Shown here: positions 36,076 to 42,848 of the stretch, one piece after another
Layout of the letters: each line of letters starts with the position of its first letter
Numbering within the stretch: position 1 is the first letter of the stretch
Assembly: GCF_000814325.1 (NCBI RefSeq)
Contig: NZ_JPHF01000006.1
Location: 62,001 to 126,000, forward strand
Length of the DNA stretch: 64,000 nt
Direction: 5' to 3'
From: Flavihumibacter sp. ZG627
GTDB taxonomy: Bacteria > Bacteroidota > Bacteroidia > Chitinophagales > Chitinophagaceae
Position numbers and translations under genes: made by a program
The notes under the pieces: generated by a model
The model's database searches: none
What the model saw: the letters and a program-made list of their open reading frames with translations, nothing else
What the model was told of the DNA's origin: nothing

Positions 36076-36381
36076 ATGAGCAAATTATTTGCAGTCGGCA
36101 AAAGTGGTAACCCCGCTGGGAGGCCGAAAGGTTCTAAATATTCTGTACTAACTACTAAGGGCAGAATAGAACGTTTTTTAGGTCGCAATATGACTGCAAG
36201 GTCAATGCAAGACCTCTACTCAAAACTTTCTCCAAAGGATCAATATGAGTTCTTAACCACGCTATTGCCTTACATACTTCCTAAGGTTCCTGTAGAGGGA
36301 TTATCAGCAACCGATATAGACAGGCTCTATGAGCAAATTGCAAAAGACGTACAATCAAAAGCAAGTGGCAAAGCAGTCTGA
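36076..36381 (+). CDS. DUF5681 protein, small-terminase-like
   Basis: The 101-residue protein begins with the DUF5681 signature KSGNPAGRPKGSKYS and continues with a helical region (IERFLGRNMTARSMQDLYSKLSPKDQYEFLTTLLPYILPKV). DUF5681 proteins are common in prophages next to packaging genes, where they are thought to be small-terminase-like DNA binders. Here it leads the capsid operon, yet no large terminase is present, so it may redirect a helper phage's terminase. It overlaps the next gene by 53 bp or 17 bp, depending on that gene's start. Confidence 0.72.
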   Translation: MSKLFAVGKSGNPAGRPKGSKYSVLTTKGRIERFLGRNMTARSMQDLYSKLSPKDQYEFLTTLLPYILPKVPVEGLSATDIDRLYEQIAKDVQSKASGKAV

Positions 36382-36883
36382 TAAGGTTAGCAAACTAAGG
36401 AAGATCATTAACGGCACATTGTCTGCCTTATCGTTATTGCCGCCTCAATCGTTTATGGTTACTGTAGAGGACACTATTTCCGGCACTACCTATTCAGTTG
36501 AGGGTGAGCAATACAATGAGGAGGCGTTTAACCTTTGGCGTGAGGCCAATGTAAGGCAGGAAGATCGGGTATTATTTATACAGGATGCGGACGGATGCGA
36601 CCCCATTTTAGATAACCCGGCTGAACTATATAATCAACTACGTACAGAAGCCCCAAAAGAGCCTATTCTAGCCCCTAATAAGCGAAGGAAGGGTAAAGTA
36701 TTGCGGCGACCTGAAAGAGCCGAATTTAAGCCAATGGAGGCCGAAATAATAGAGGTTGAACCAGCAGAGCCAATACGGCAAACAAAAGGTTTACTATCTG
36801 AATACGGTATAACATGGGGTTTGATGCGGGAGCCAAAAAATAAGCAGCACCCGTACCATGCAGCCCCGGCAAAGTTCTTTTAA
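36329..36883 (+). CDS. Unknown protein in the portal/scaffold position
   Basis: The 184-residue protein has a basic N terminus, a middle part with TVEDTISGTTYSVEGEQYNEEAFNLW, a basic patch (APNKRRKGKVLRRPERAEF), an acidic stretch (EAEIIEVEPAEP) and a C-terminal HPYHAAPAKFF. No family is recognised. It lies between the small-terminase-like and capsid genes, where portal, protease or scaffold genes usually sit; charge alternation would suit a scaffold, but this is inference. A GTG at 36365 is an alternative start with a shorter overlap. Confidence 0.6.
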   Translation: MSKLQKTYNQKQVAKQSDKVSKLRKIINGTLSALSLLPPQSFMVTVEDTISGTTYSVEGEQYNEEAFNLWREANVRQEDRVLFIQDADGCDPILDNPAELYNQLRTEAPKEPILAPNKRRKGKVLRRPERAEFKPMEAEIIEVEPAEPIRQTKGLLSEYGITWGLMREPKNKQHPYHAAPAKFF

Positions 36884-36971
36884 ACGGATACCGTTAGCAC
36901 TCCCTGATCATGAGCAGCTAACCAGCCAATACTAATAAAACGTGACAGCAGTCACACAAACTATTCTTATA

Positions 36972-38081
36972 ATGAGTGAAATTTTAAATGCCGTTCAACA
37001 GCTAGGTACAAAGGTAACCGAGCGACATGCGGAGATGAAACAGAACATTGAAAAGCTGGAGGCAGAAATTAAGACCATCCGGGCGAAGGGTAACACATTG
37101 AATGGCGGAGGTGGATCGGTTGAACCGTCTATTTCCTTAGAAGGGCAGCGCGAAGCATTCGAGGCGTTCAGGTCAGGTAAAACAAGGGAGTTCACACCGG
37201 AGGTTAAGAGCATGACCTTAGGGGCTAGCCTTACTGGTCCGGGCGCGTCTATTTCAGCACCCGCGCGGCTGGTATCAGAGCCTAATCAGGCGGTGAGGTT
37301 AAGGACGTTATTTCCTAACCAGCCCATGATTACCTCAAGTTTGCCCATCATCCAGGAAACCGGGCAAGTAGGGGGATTTGGTACGGTAGCGGAGAGCGCG
37401 GAGAAACCCACGCTTGACTTTGCTTTGAGTGAAACACCCGCCAAAGCAGAAACCATTGCCGCAATCGTTAACATAAGCCGTCAAATGCTGATGGATTTGG
37501 ATTATGTAGGTTTTCAGGGATGGCTTAACACCCGGCTAATTGAATTGTATTATCAAAAGGAAGATCAGCAACTAATGCAGGGTAACGGCACAAGTCCTAA
37601 CCTGAAAGGTTTATTGGATGTTGGCAACTGGACACCAGCCGCCACGCCATCCAGCACCAATGATGTTGAACAGATCGTTTCAGCCATGATCCAGTTAAAA
37701 GGATACGGGCGCACCCCTACTGCCATTATCGTGCATACAAGCGCGTTGGCTGGCCTCTTGTTAAATAAAGCAAGTGGAAGCGGGGAGTTTGACCTGCCTA
37801 ATTACATTTCAGTAAATGCGTTTGGCGGGATCTCTATTTTGGGCGTTCCTGTTATTGATTCGCAGGCGCAGGAAACACCAAACTTTAGTGTTGTGGATGG
37901 TTCGCGTATGTTGTTCGGGGTTAGGGAGCCAATATCAATTAATATGTTTGAACAGCATGGCACTAACGTACAAACAAACATGATTACGATCCGATGTGAG
38001 GCGCGTGTTGCGTTTGCTGCTAATGGTGAGTATAATCATATTTTAGGCGCATTCAGCGGATCACCGACATATCCGCTATAA
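36972..38081 (+). CDS. HK97-fold major capsid protein
   Basis: The 369-residue protein has the HK97 capsid layout. An N-terminal coiled-coil delta-like region (LNAVQQLGTKVTERHAEMKQ, residues 1-45) is followed by a glycine linker. The capsid core follows: ISAPARLVSEPNQAVRLRTLF, GFGTVAESAEKPTLDFA, NISRQMLMDLDYVGFQGWLN, the EDQQLMQGNGTSPNLKGLL motif, a MIQLKGYGRTPTAIIVHTSAL region and IRCEARVAFA. In phages such proteins form the icosahedral shell. No separate protease or portal gene is adjacent. The ATG at 36972 is preferred to a GTG at 36942. A terminator follows. Confidence 0.9.
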   Translation: MSEILNAVQQLGTKVTERHAEMKQNIEKLEAEIKTIRAKGNTLNGGGGSVEPSISLEGQREAFEAFRSGKTREFTPEVKSMTLGASLTGPGASISAPARLVSEPNQAVRLRTLFPNQPMITSSLPIIQETGQVGGFGTVAESAEKPTLDFALSETPAKAETIAAIVNISRQMLMDLDYVGFQGWLNTRLIELYYQKEDQQLMQGNGTSPNLKGLLDVGNWTPAATPSSTNDVEQIVSAMIQLKGYGRTPTAIIVHTSALAGLLLNKASGSGEFDLPNYISVNAFGGISILGVPVIDSQAQETPNFSVVDGSRMLFGVREPISINMFEQHGTNVQTNMITIRCEARVAFAANGEYNHILGAFSGSPTYPL

Positions 38082-38118
38082 TTTTTCTTTGGTCATTCTT
38101 TTTTTTATTGAGAGTTAA

Positions 38119-38146
38119 CCCCGGTATTTCTATACTGGGGTTTTTT
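38119..38146 (+). terminator. Rho-independent terminator after capsid gene
   Basis: CCCCGGTAT pairs with ATACTGGGG (one G-T pair), 4-nt loop, followed by six T. Confidence 0.85.
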
Positions 38147-38159
38147 ATACCTTGCTGTT

Positions 38160-38444
38160 ATGCCTTTCTATAAAATAACATATACAACAGCAGCGGGAAA
38201 ACTTGTTTCAGGCATCCGGCAATTTCACCTAAAGAGCATAGACGATACTTTTAATCATTTCCTGAATAAGGCAAAGCAGAATGAGCCTAATTTATCCGGA
38301 TATCAATGTTATATGATTAGTGAGTTAAGCGACGAATTTAAAGACTACCAACAGGCTAAGAATAGCAGAAAGCGAAGCCCTCAACCAACGCAGCAGTATA
38401 ACCGAAAGAAAGGAACGGAGGGGCCTAGTCTTGAAAATCGCTAA
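38160..38444 (+). CDS. Small basic hypothetical protein after capsid terminator
   Basis: The 94-residue protein has a folded-looking N-terminal half (FYKITYTTAAGKLVSGIRQFHL, then NEPNLSGYQCYMISEL) and a basic, disordered tail (NSRKRSPQPTQQYNRKK). No family is recognised. It begins 14 bp past the terminator U-tract, so it may be expressed by read-through. It is convergent with the minus-strand cargo operon (15-bp gap). Confidence 0.55.
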   Translation: MPFYKITYTTAAGKLVSGIRQFHLKSIDDTFNHFLNKAKQNEPNLSGYQCYMISELSDEFKDYQQAKNSRKRSPQPTQQYNRKKGTEGPSLENR

Positions 38445-38459
38445 ATATATGATTTGTAA

Positions 38460-39029
38460 TTATGAAATAATTGTGGTTTGATTAGTTGTTGAAGTTGTCG
38501 TTCCAATATTATCGTCAAACAAATTGGAAAATATTGTATTTATTATACTTTCATTTTTCTCATGAAATATTTTAGTTTTTAGGTCGCTTACAGCCTGTTG
38601 AAAATATTCATTAAACAATACCAGGTTTAAATTGCGATACACAGAATCTTTGGCGATTAATATGTTTTGGTTAGGGATTTTAGTCACACCATACATTTTT
38701 TTGCCACTAAACTTCGGAAAAAAAATGTGCATTATTTTATGCCGATAATTGTACACTATTGAATCTCTATCTAGTACGCTAATTTGTGGCATGTAATCTT
38801 CCATAAATCTCTTTAAATAAATTGCGCCCTCCTTCTCTTGTGGATTAGGGGTTAATAATGTTCCAAATAATTCGGATGCGGATAATATTACCATTGCAGC
38901 AGGTATTGCACAACCTTTATTATAATTAGCATCGGGTTCTATTTTCATAAGAACTTCCAAATCACCTAGAATATATCCATCCACTTGTTTATCAAAGAAT
39001 TTTTTAAGTTCAATTAGTTGTGTTTCCAT
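38460..39029 (-). CDS. Unknown protein with HEPN-like R-X4-H motif
   Basis: The 189-residue protein is helical through residues 40-105 (AIPAAMVILSASELFGTLL, YLKRFMEDYM) and contains YNYRHKIMHIFF, where Arg96 and His101 form R-X4-H with a polar residue after the Arg. That is the pattern of the catalytic motif of HEPN RNases, which act in toxin-antitoxin and abortive-infection systems. Family membership is inferred from this motif and the helical context only. Its ATG follows directly on the upstream stop (TAAATG), so the two genes form a coupled operon on the strand opposite to the element core. Confidence 0.62.
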   Translation of the reverse strand: METQLIELKKFFDKQVDGYILGDLEVLMKIEPDANYNKGCAIPAAMVILSASELFGTLLTPNPQEKEGAIYLKRFMEDYMPQISVLDRDSIVYNYRHKIMHIFFPKFSGKKMYGVTKIPNQNILIAKDSVYRNLNLVLFNEYFQQAVSDLKTKIFHEKNESIINTIFSNLFDDNIGTTTSTTNQTTIIS

Positions 39030-39554
39030 TTAAGTATTTTTTAATGAGAGAATATCTTGTGGCCTTTCTATCTCAGCCCTGTTTTCGGCAGGGAATACAC
39101 TTACTATTTGCGTAATGGGTAAGCCTAAAATGTTTTCATAATTGATTTTCACCTGATAGTTTTCTAGAAATAATTCCTTAGGCACGGTTAAGGATATTGT
39201 TAGCTTACTTTGCTTTTCACAGTTTTTCTGATGCTTAATTTTTTCTGAATATCCTTGGGGGAATTTATAAGAGATATTTGTTGCAGTCTGGCCTATATTT
39301 GAAAAGTTCATGGTATGATACAATTCCTGTTCCCCTTTTGCAAATCCACCTCTTATAAAATATGGAATTCTATCTTGGATCGTAAGTGACCTTTGCAATT
39401 GCAAATCCTGTTCAAAAATTACTGTTTGCTTTGCTAATTCTTTATTTATGTCAACTAATTCGTCAATTTTCTTAGAATTAAAATAAGTGAAGCCTGCCCA
39501 AATCAATGCAATGATAGCCGCCGCCGCCTGAATGATATCTGTAATTGTGTACAT
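39030..39554 (-). CDS. Membrane-anchored protein, partner of the HEPN-like gene
   Basis: The 174-residue protein has one N-terminal transmembrane helix (DIIQAAAAIIALIWAGFTYF, about residues 6-25). A charged coiled coil (KIDELVDINKELAKQTVIFEQ) follows, then a beta-rich C-terminal domain (NFSNIGQTATNISYKF, LTISLTVPKELF). Single-span proteins with a FSNIGxxA-type beta domain are common unknowns, and no family name is certain. I start at the ATG at 39554; a longer frame from 39614 would run through the G5 box. It is first in a two-gene operon and may anchor or regulate the downstream protein. Confidence 0.62.
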   Translation of the reverse strand: MYTITDIIQAAAAIIALIWAGFTYFNSKKIDELVDINKELAKQTVIFEQDLQLQRSLTIQDRIPYFIRGGFAKGEQELYHTMNFSNIGQTATNISYKFPQGYSEKIKHQKNCEKQSKLTISLTVPKELFLENYQVKINYENILGLPITQIVSVFPAENRAEIERPQDILSLKNT

Positions 39555-39569
39555 ATTATAAGGTTTAAT

Positions 39570-39577
39570 TAAATATA
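39570..39577 (-). promoter_or_regulatory. Candidate -7 element of cargo operon
   Basis: On the minus strand TATATTTA differs from TAnnTTTG only at the last base, as in the capsid operon. It is 16 bp before the ATG and about 25 bp downstream of the G5 box. Confidence 0.35.
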
Positions 39578-39602
39578 CTATCCGAACAGTCAACCTGCAA
39601 CA

Positions 39603-39623
39603 TTGCCCCCACAATTACCCCCT
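39603..39623 (-). promoter_or_regulatory. G5-type paired box, cargo-operon copy
   Basis: On the minus strand the direct half-sites AGGGGGTAAT and TGGGGGCAAT are 12 bp apart. The box ends 49 bp before the cargo operon ATG and lies 55 bp from the right attachment repeat. Confidence 0.65.
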
Positions 39624-39632
39624 GAATGGAAT

Positions 39633-39670
39633 AAAAAAGCGCAAACCCTTATCTGTATTGAGTTTGCGCT
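39633..39670 (-). terminator. Element-supplied terminator of tRNA-Ser
   Basis: AGCGCAAAC and GTTTGCGCT form a perfect 9-bp stem followed on the minus strand by six U. It stands 9 bp past the tRNA 3' end and lies within the element, so the element brings its own tRNA terminator. Confidence 0.75.
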
Positions 39671-39677
39671 AATTATG

Positions 39678-39702
39678 AGCGGAGAGAGAGGGATTCGAAC
39701 CC
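39678..39702. repeat. attR: 25-bp repeat forming the 3' end of tRNA-Ser
   Basis: This stretch is identical to 30477-30501 and part of the intact tRNA gene. Integration here restores the tRNA sequence. Confidence 0.88.
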
Positions 39703-39764
39703 CCGGACCTGTAACAGTCAACGGTTTTCAAGACCGCCGCATTCGACCGCTCTGCCATCTCTCC
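39680..39764 (-). tRNA. tRNA-Ser (anticodon TGA)
   Basis: On the minus strand the acceptor GGAGAGA pairs with TCTCTCC, with G as discriminator base. The anticodon stem and loop read CGGTCTTGAAAACCG with anticodon TGA. A long variable arm and the T-loop GGTTCGAATCC follow, all typical of tRNA-Ser. CCA is not encoded. The 3' end is supplied by the integrated element. Confidence 0.95.
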
Positions 39765-39917
39765 GGGCGCAAAATTAGGGTTTGGGAATAAATACCAAAA
39801 TATATTTTTCGGATCTAAGTTAATTTCGACTGATAAATTGATGGATTTGACGTTGTTAGCCATTGCATGGATGGTTAATTTTCCATAGTCTTAGGGCTAA
39901 AAGAAAAACTAACCAGC

Positions 39918-41204
39918 ATGCCGCGCCAAAATAAATACCTGCTTCCCTTTATACTGGTCACCAGCCTTTTTTTTCTCTGGGCTTTCCTGCATAATATCAA
40001 CCCCATCCTGATTCCACATCTGAAAAAGGCCTGCCAGCTATCAGATACTGAATCTGCACTGATTGATTCCGCCGTTTACCTCGCATACTTCACCATCGCC
40101 TTACCAGCAGGATGGTTCATGAATAAATTTGGATTTAAAAAAGGCATTCTTTTCGGACTTCTGCTTTATGGAATCGGTGCTCTGCTTTTTTTACCAGCAG
40201 CAGGAAGCCGGAGTTTCAGTTTTTTTCTGGTGGCGCTTTTTGTGATTGCCGCGGGTGCCACTTTTCTTGAAACTATAGCTAACCCGTATATCACCAAACT
40301 GGGAGATCCAGCAACCGCAACCCAACGACTCAATTTCGCACAGTCATTTAATGGAGTGGGGGCATTCCTTGCACCTATCATCGGTGGACAATTCATTTTA
40401 TCTGGCATTGAGCATAGTCCGGCTGAACTGAGCAATATGCATGCTAGCGGAACCCTCAATGCTTATCTTCAATCAGAAGCCGATGCCATCCGCATGCCTT
40501 ACCTCGTTATCGCTGTAGTAGTATTGGTTCTCACCACGATCTTCTACCTGGTTAAATTACCTGAAGGAGAAGGTGATGCAACCGAAGAACAATCAGGCAA
40601 TACAAAATTCTCGCTCGCCATTCTTCGCAACAAACAGGTACTCTGGGCAGTTATAGCCCAGTTCTTTTATGTTGGGGCACAGGTTTGTGTGGGAAGTTTT
40701 TTTATAAGGTTCTCCAAATACGTGATCGATCTCCCTGAAAAACAGGCTGCATTCTGGCTGGGTTCTATTGCCATGGTAGGATTTATGGTTGGCCGGTTCA
40801 CAGGAACATTTCTGATGAAATTTATCCGTCCGGCTCAATTGCTTTTCCTCTACGCTGTTGCAAGTACTCTTCTACTTGTGGTCGCAACAAATAGTCAGGG
40901 TCCATTCGCTGTATATTGTTTGATGGCTGTACCTTTCTTTATGTCGATCATGTTCCCCACCATTTTTGCACTTGGAATAACCGGGCTTGGAAAAGGTGCA
41001 CGCATGGCTTCTTCACTATTAGTGATGGCAATTGTAGGTGGTGCTATTATGCCGCTGTTAATGGGGCAAATTTCTGATCTCACAGGTGGTAATATTCAAT
41101 TAGCCTACGTAATACCCATGATTTGTTTCATGATTGTGGGCTGGTTTGCCTGGTCGCGTTCAAGGGATGAAATGCCTGTTACAGTAGGTGGCGGACATAG
41201 ATAA
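39918..41204 (+). CDS. fucP: L-fucose:H+ symporter family permease
   Basis: The 428-residue protein is an MFS transporter with 12 predicted membrane helices and FucP-family motifs: LFFLWAFLHNINPILIPHLK, DSAVYLAYFTIALPAGWFMNKFGFKKGI, ETIANPYITKLGDPATATQRLNFAQSFNGVGAFLAP. It should import L-fucose, or a related sugar, across the inner membrane. It leads an operon of L-fucose-degrading enzymes with gaps of 4-18 bp or overlaps, which supports the substrate. The gene starts 153 bp beyond the tRNA and is oriented away from it. Confidence 0.9.
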   Translation: MPRQNKYLLPFILVTSLFFLWAFLHNINPILIPHLKKACQLSDTESALIDSAVYLAYFTIALPAGWFMNKFGFKKGILFGLLLYGIGALLFLPAAGSRSFSFFLVALFVIAAGATFLETIANPYITKLGDPATATQRLNFAQSFNGVGAFLAPIIGGQFILSGIEHSPAELSNMHASGTLNAYLQSEADAIRMPYLVIAVVVLVLTTIFYLVKLPEGEGDATEEQSGNTKFSLAILRNKQVLWAVIAQFFYVGAQVCVGSFFIRFSKYVIDLPEKQAAFWLGSIAMVGFMVGRFTGTFLMKFIRPAQLLFLYAVASTLLLVVATNSQGPFAVYCLMAVPFFMSIMFPTIFALGITGLGKGARMASSLLVMAIVGGAIMPLLMGQISDLTGGNIQLAYVIPMICFMIVGWFAWSRSRDEMPVTVGGGHR

Positions 41205-41222
41205 TATTGAAAACAGTAAATG

Positions 41223-41987
41223 ATGTTTGATTATACTAATAAAACGGTTGTTATTACAGGTGGTGCCAGTGGTATAGGCAGGTCTGCTTCCCTTGCCTTT
41301 GCAAAGAATGGCGCAACTGTGCACATTATTGAATTGCAGGCACCCGGTTGGGCAGAACTCAAACAGGAAATGATTGAAGCCGGACATCCTGCCCATATAC
41401 ATTACTGTGATGTTAGTGACCACCAGAAACTCCTCGATGTATTTCAAAAGATTGGTAAACCAGATGTGTTGGTAAATAATGCCGGCATTTCGCATATAGG
41501 CCGTGTAACCAATACTACGGAAGAAGATTTTGACCGCCTCTTTAATGTAAATGTAAAAGGCGTTTATAACTGCATGTTTGCAGCTATCCCAATGATGCAG
41601 GAAAATGGCGGCGGGGTTGTGCTTAATATGTGTTCTATTGCTGCCTGGGTTGGACTGGCAGACCGTTTTGCCTATTCCATGACAAAAGGAGCTGTGTATG
41701 CCATGACCATTTCTGCTGCCAGGGATTACCTGCAAGACAATATTCGCGTCAACTGCATTTCTCCGGCAAGGGTTCATACTCCTTTTGTAGATGGCTTCCT
41801 GGCCAGGAACTATGCAGGAAAAGAAAAAGAGATGTTCGATAAACTTGCTAAATCACAACCCATCGGAAGGATGGCAAACCCGGAAGAAATTGCTAACCTA
41901 ATGATCTATCTCTGTTCAGATGAAGCATCCTTTATTACCGGAACAGATTATCCCATTGATGGTGGATTTTTAACACTGAATACTTAA
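41223..41987 (+). CDS. SDR dehydrogenase, probable 2-keto-3-deoxy-L-fuconate dehydrogenase
   Basis: This 254-residue short-chain dehydrogenase has the NAD motif TGGASGIGRSA, NNAG, catalytic Ser (NMCSIAAW), YSMTK (Tyr-x-x-x-Lys) and the C-terminal TGTDYPIDGG. In the non-phosphorylating fucose pathway one SDR oxidises 2-keto-3-deoxy-L-fuconate at C4, giving the substrate of the FAH-family hydrolase encoded immediately downstream. That adjacency is why I give this SDR the second oxidation step and the later one the first; the order could be reversed. ATG 41220 is an alternative start. Confidence 0.8.
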   Translation: MFDYTNKTVVITGGASGIGRSASLAFAKNGATVHIIELQAPGWAELKQEMIEAGHPAHIHYCDVSDHQKLLDVFQKIGKPDVLVNNAGISHIGRVTNTTEEDFDRLFNVNVKGVYNCMFAAIPMMQENGGGVVLNMCSIAAWVGLADRFAYSMTKGAVYAMTISAARDYLQDNIRVNCISPARVHTPFVDGFLARNYAGKEKEMFDKLAKSQPIGRMANPEEIANLMIYLCSDEASFITGTDYPIDGGFLTLNT

Positions 41988-41990
41988 GAT

Positions 41991-42848
41991 ATGAAACTGA
42001 TACGTTTCGGAGAACCCGGAAAGGAAAAACCCGGTTTGTTGATAGCGGATAAATTCTATGATGTTTCCGGCTTTATACACGATTATAATGAAAGCTTTTT
42101 TGAGAATGGTGGTATTGCCCACCTTGCCTGGATGATGGACCAATACAAGAATATGCTGAGGCCGATGCCAGCCGGTAGCCGGATTGGAGCACCAGTTGCA
42201 AGGCCTTCAAAAATTGTTTGCATCGGACTTAATTATGCAGATCATGCGAAAGAAACCAATGCCACACCACCTGCAGAACCAGTTGTATTCATGAAATCCA
42301 CTACTGCGATCTGTGGCCCTTATGACGATGTGATCATACCCAGAGGATCAGAAAAAACCGACTGGGAAGTAGAATTGGCAGTGGTTATAGGCAAAAGGGC
42401 AAGCTATGTAGAAGAATCAGAAGCGATGGATTTTGTTGCGGGGTATTGCCTCCATAATGATATCAGTGAAAGAGCATACCAGCTCGAAATGGGTGGAACC
42501 TGGGATAAGGGAAAGGGCTGTGATACCTTCGCACCCTTAGGCCCGGTGCTCGTAACAAAAGATAAAGTTGAGAATGTGGACAATCTTCGGTTATGGCTTA
42601 CCGTAAATGGCAAACTGATGCAGGATGGATCAACTTCTAACCTGATCTTTAATATTCCCTTCCTGGTTGCCTATGTAAGTAGATTTATGACATTGCTTCC
42701 GGGAGATATTATATCTACCGGTACACCAGCCGGTGTGGGCCTGGGTATGAACCCACAGGTATACCTCAAGCCAGGTGATATTATGGAATTGGGTATTGAT
42801 GGACTAGGTACCTCAAGACAAAATGTTATAGCATATGCTTCGGCTTGA
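41991..42848 (+). CDS. FAH-family hydrolase, probable 2,4-diketo-3-deoxy-L-fuconate hydrolase
   Basis: The 285-residue protein has the fumarylacetoacetase C-terminal fold: CIGLNYADHAKETN, PVVFMKSTTAICGP, DWEVELAVVIGKRA (metal-binding glutamates), VAGYCLHNDISERAYQ and STGTPAGVGLGMNP. In this pathway the enzyme cleaves 2,4-diketo-3-deoxy-L-fuconate to pyruvate and L-lactate. It starts 3 bp after the SDR gene and overlaps the lactonase gene by 14 bp. The family is certain; the substrate is inferred from the operon. Confidence 0.86.
   Translation: MKLIRFGEPGKEKPGLLIADKFYDVSGFIHDYNESFFENGGIAHLAWMMDQYKNMLRPMPAGSRIGAPVARPSKIVCIGLNYADHAKETNATPPAEPVVFMKSTTAICGPYDDVIIPRGSEKTDWEVELAVVIGKRASYVEESEAMDFVAGYCLHNDISERAYQLEMGGTWDKGKGCDTFAPLGPVLVTKDKVENVDNLRLWLTVNGKLMQDGSTSNLIFNIPFLVAYVSRFMTLLPGDIISTGTPAGVGLGMNPQVYLKPGDIMELGIDGLGTSRQNVIAYASA

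Larger units (their letters stand above)
30477..39702. mobile_element. Integrated capsid-carrying element in tRNA-Ser (PICI-like satellite candidate)
   Basis: About 9.2 kb lies between 25-bp direct repeats that equal the 3' end of tRNA-Ser. Its genes are a tyrosine integrase, an unknown protein, an excisionase-like HTH protein, a RepA-type ATPase, a primase-like VirE_N protein, three small unknowns, a DUF5681 protein, an unknown protein, an HK97-fold capsid protein, another small unknown and a two-gene minus-strand cargo operon. An iteron cluster and repeated G5 boxes complete it. Large terminase, portal, protease, tail, lysis, relaxase and conjugation genes are not seen. The order int-regulator-replication-origin-packaging matches the general plan of phage-inducible chromosomal islands. 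A degraded prophage is the main alternative. Confidence 0.8.

Noticed and set aside
36972-38081. Encapsulin nanocompartment instead of phage capsid
   Set aside because: Encapsulins share the fold, but this protein has an N-terminal coiled-coil delta-like region and lies in an integrase-bounded element behind a small-terminase-like gene, with no encapsulin cargo enzyme nearby.
30477-39702. Integrative conjugative or mobilisable element
   Set aside because: No relaxase, coupling protein or Tra gene is visible. The presence of capsid and DUF5681 proteins points to phage-type transfer.
41160-41777. 205-residue minus-strand reading frame
   Set aside because: It lies antisense to the SDR gene of the fucose operon, which has all family motifs. 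The antisense product is Cys/His/Asn-rich without a recognisable domain.
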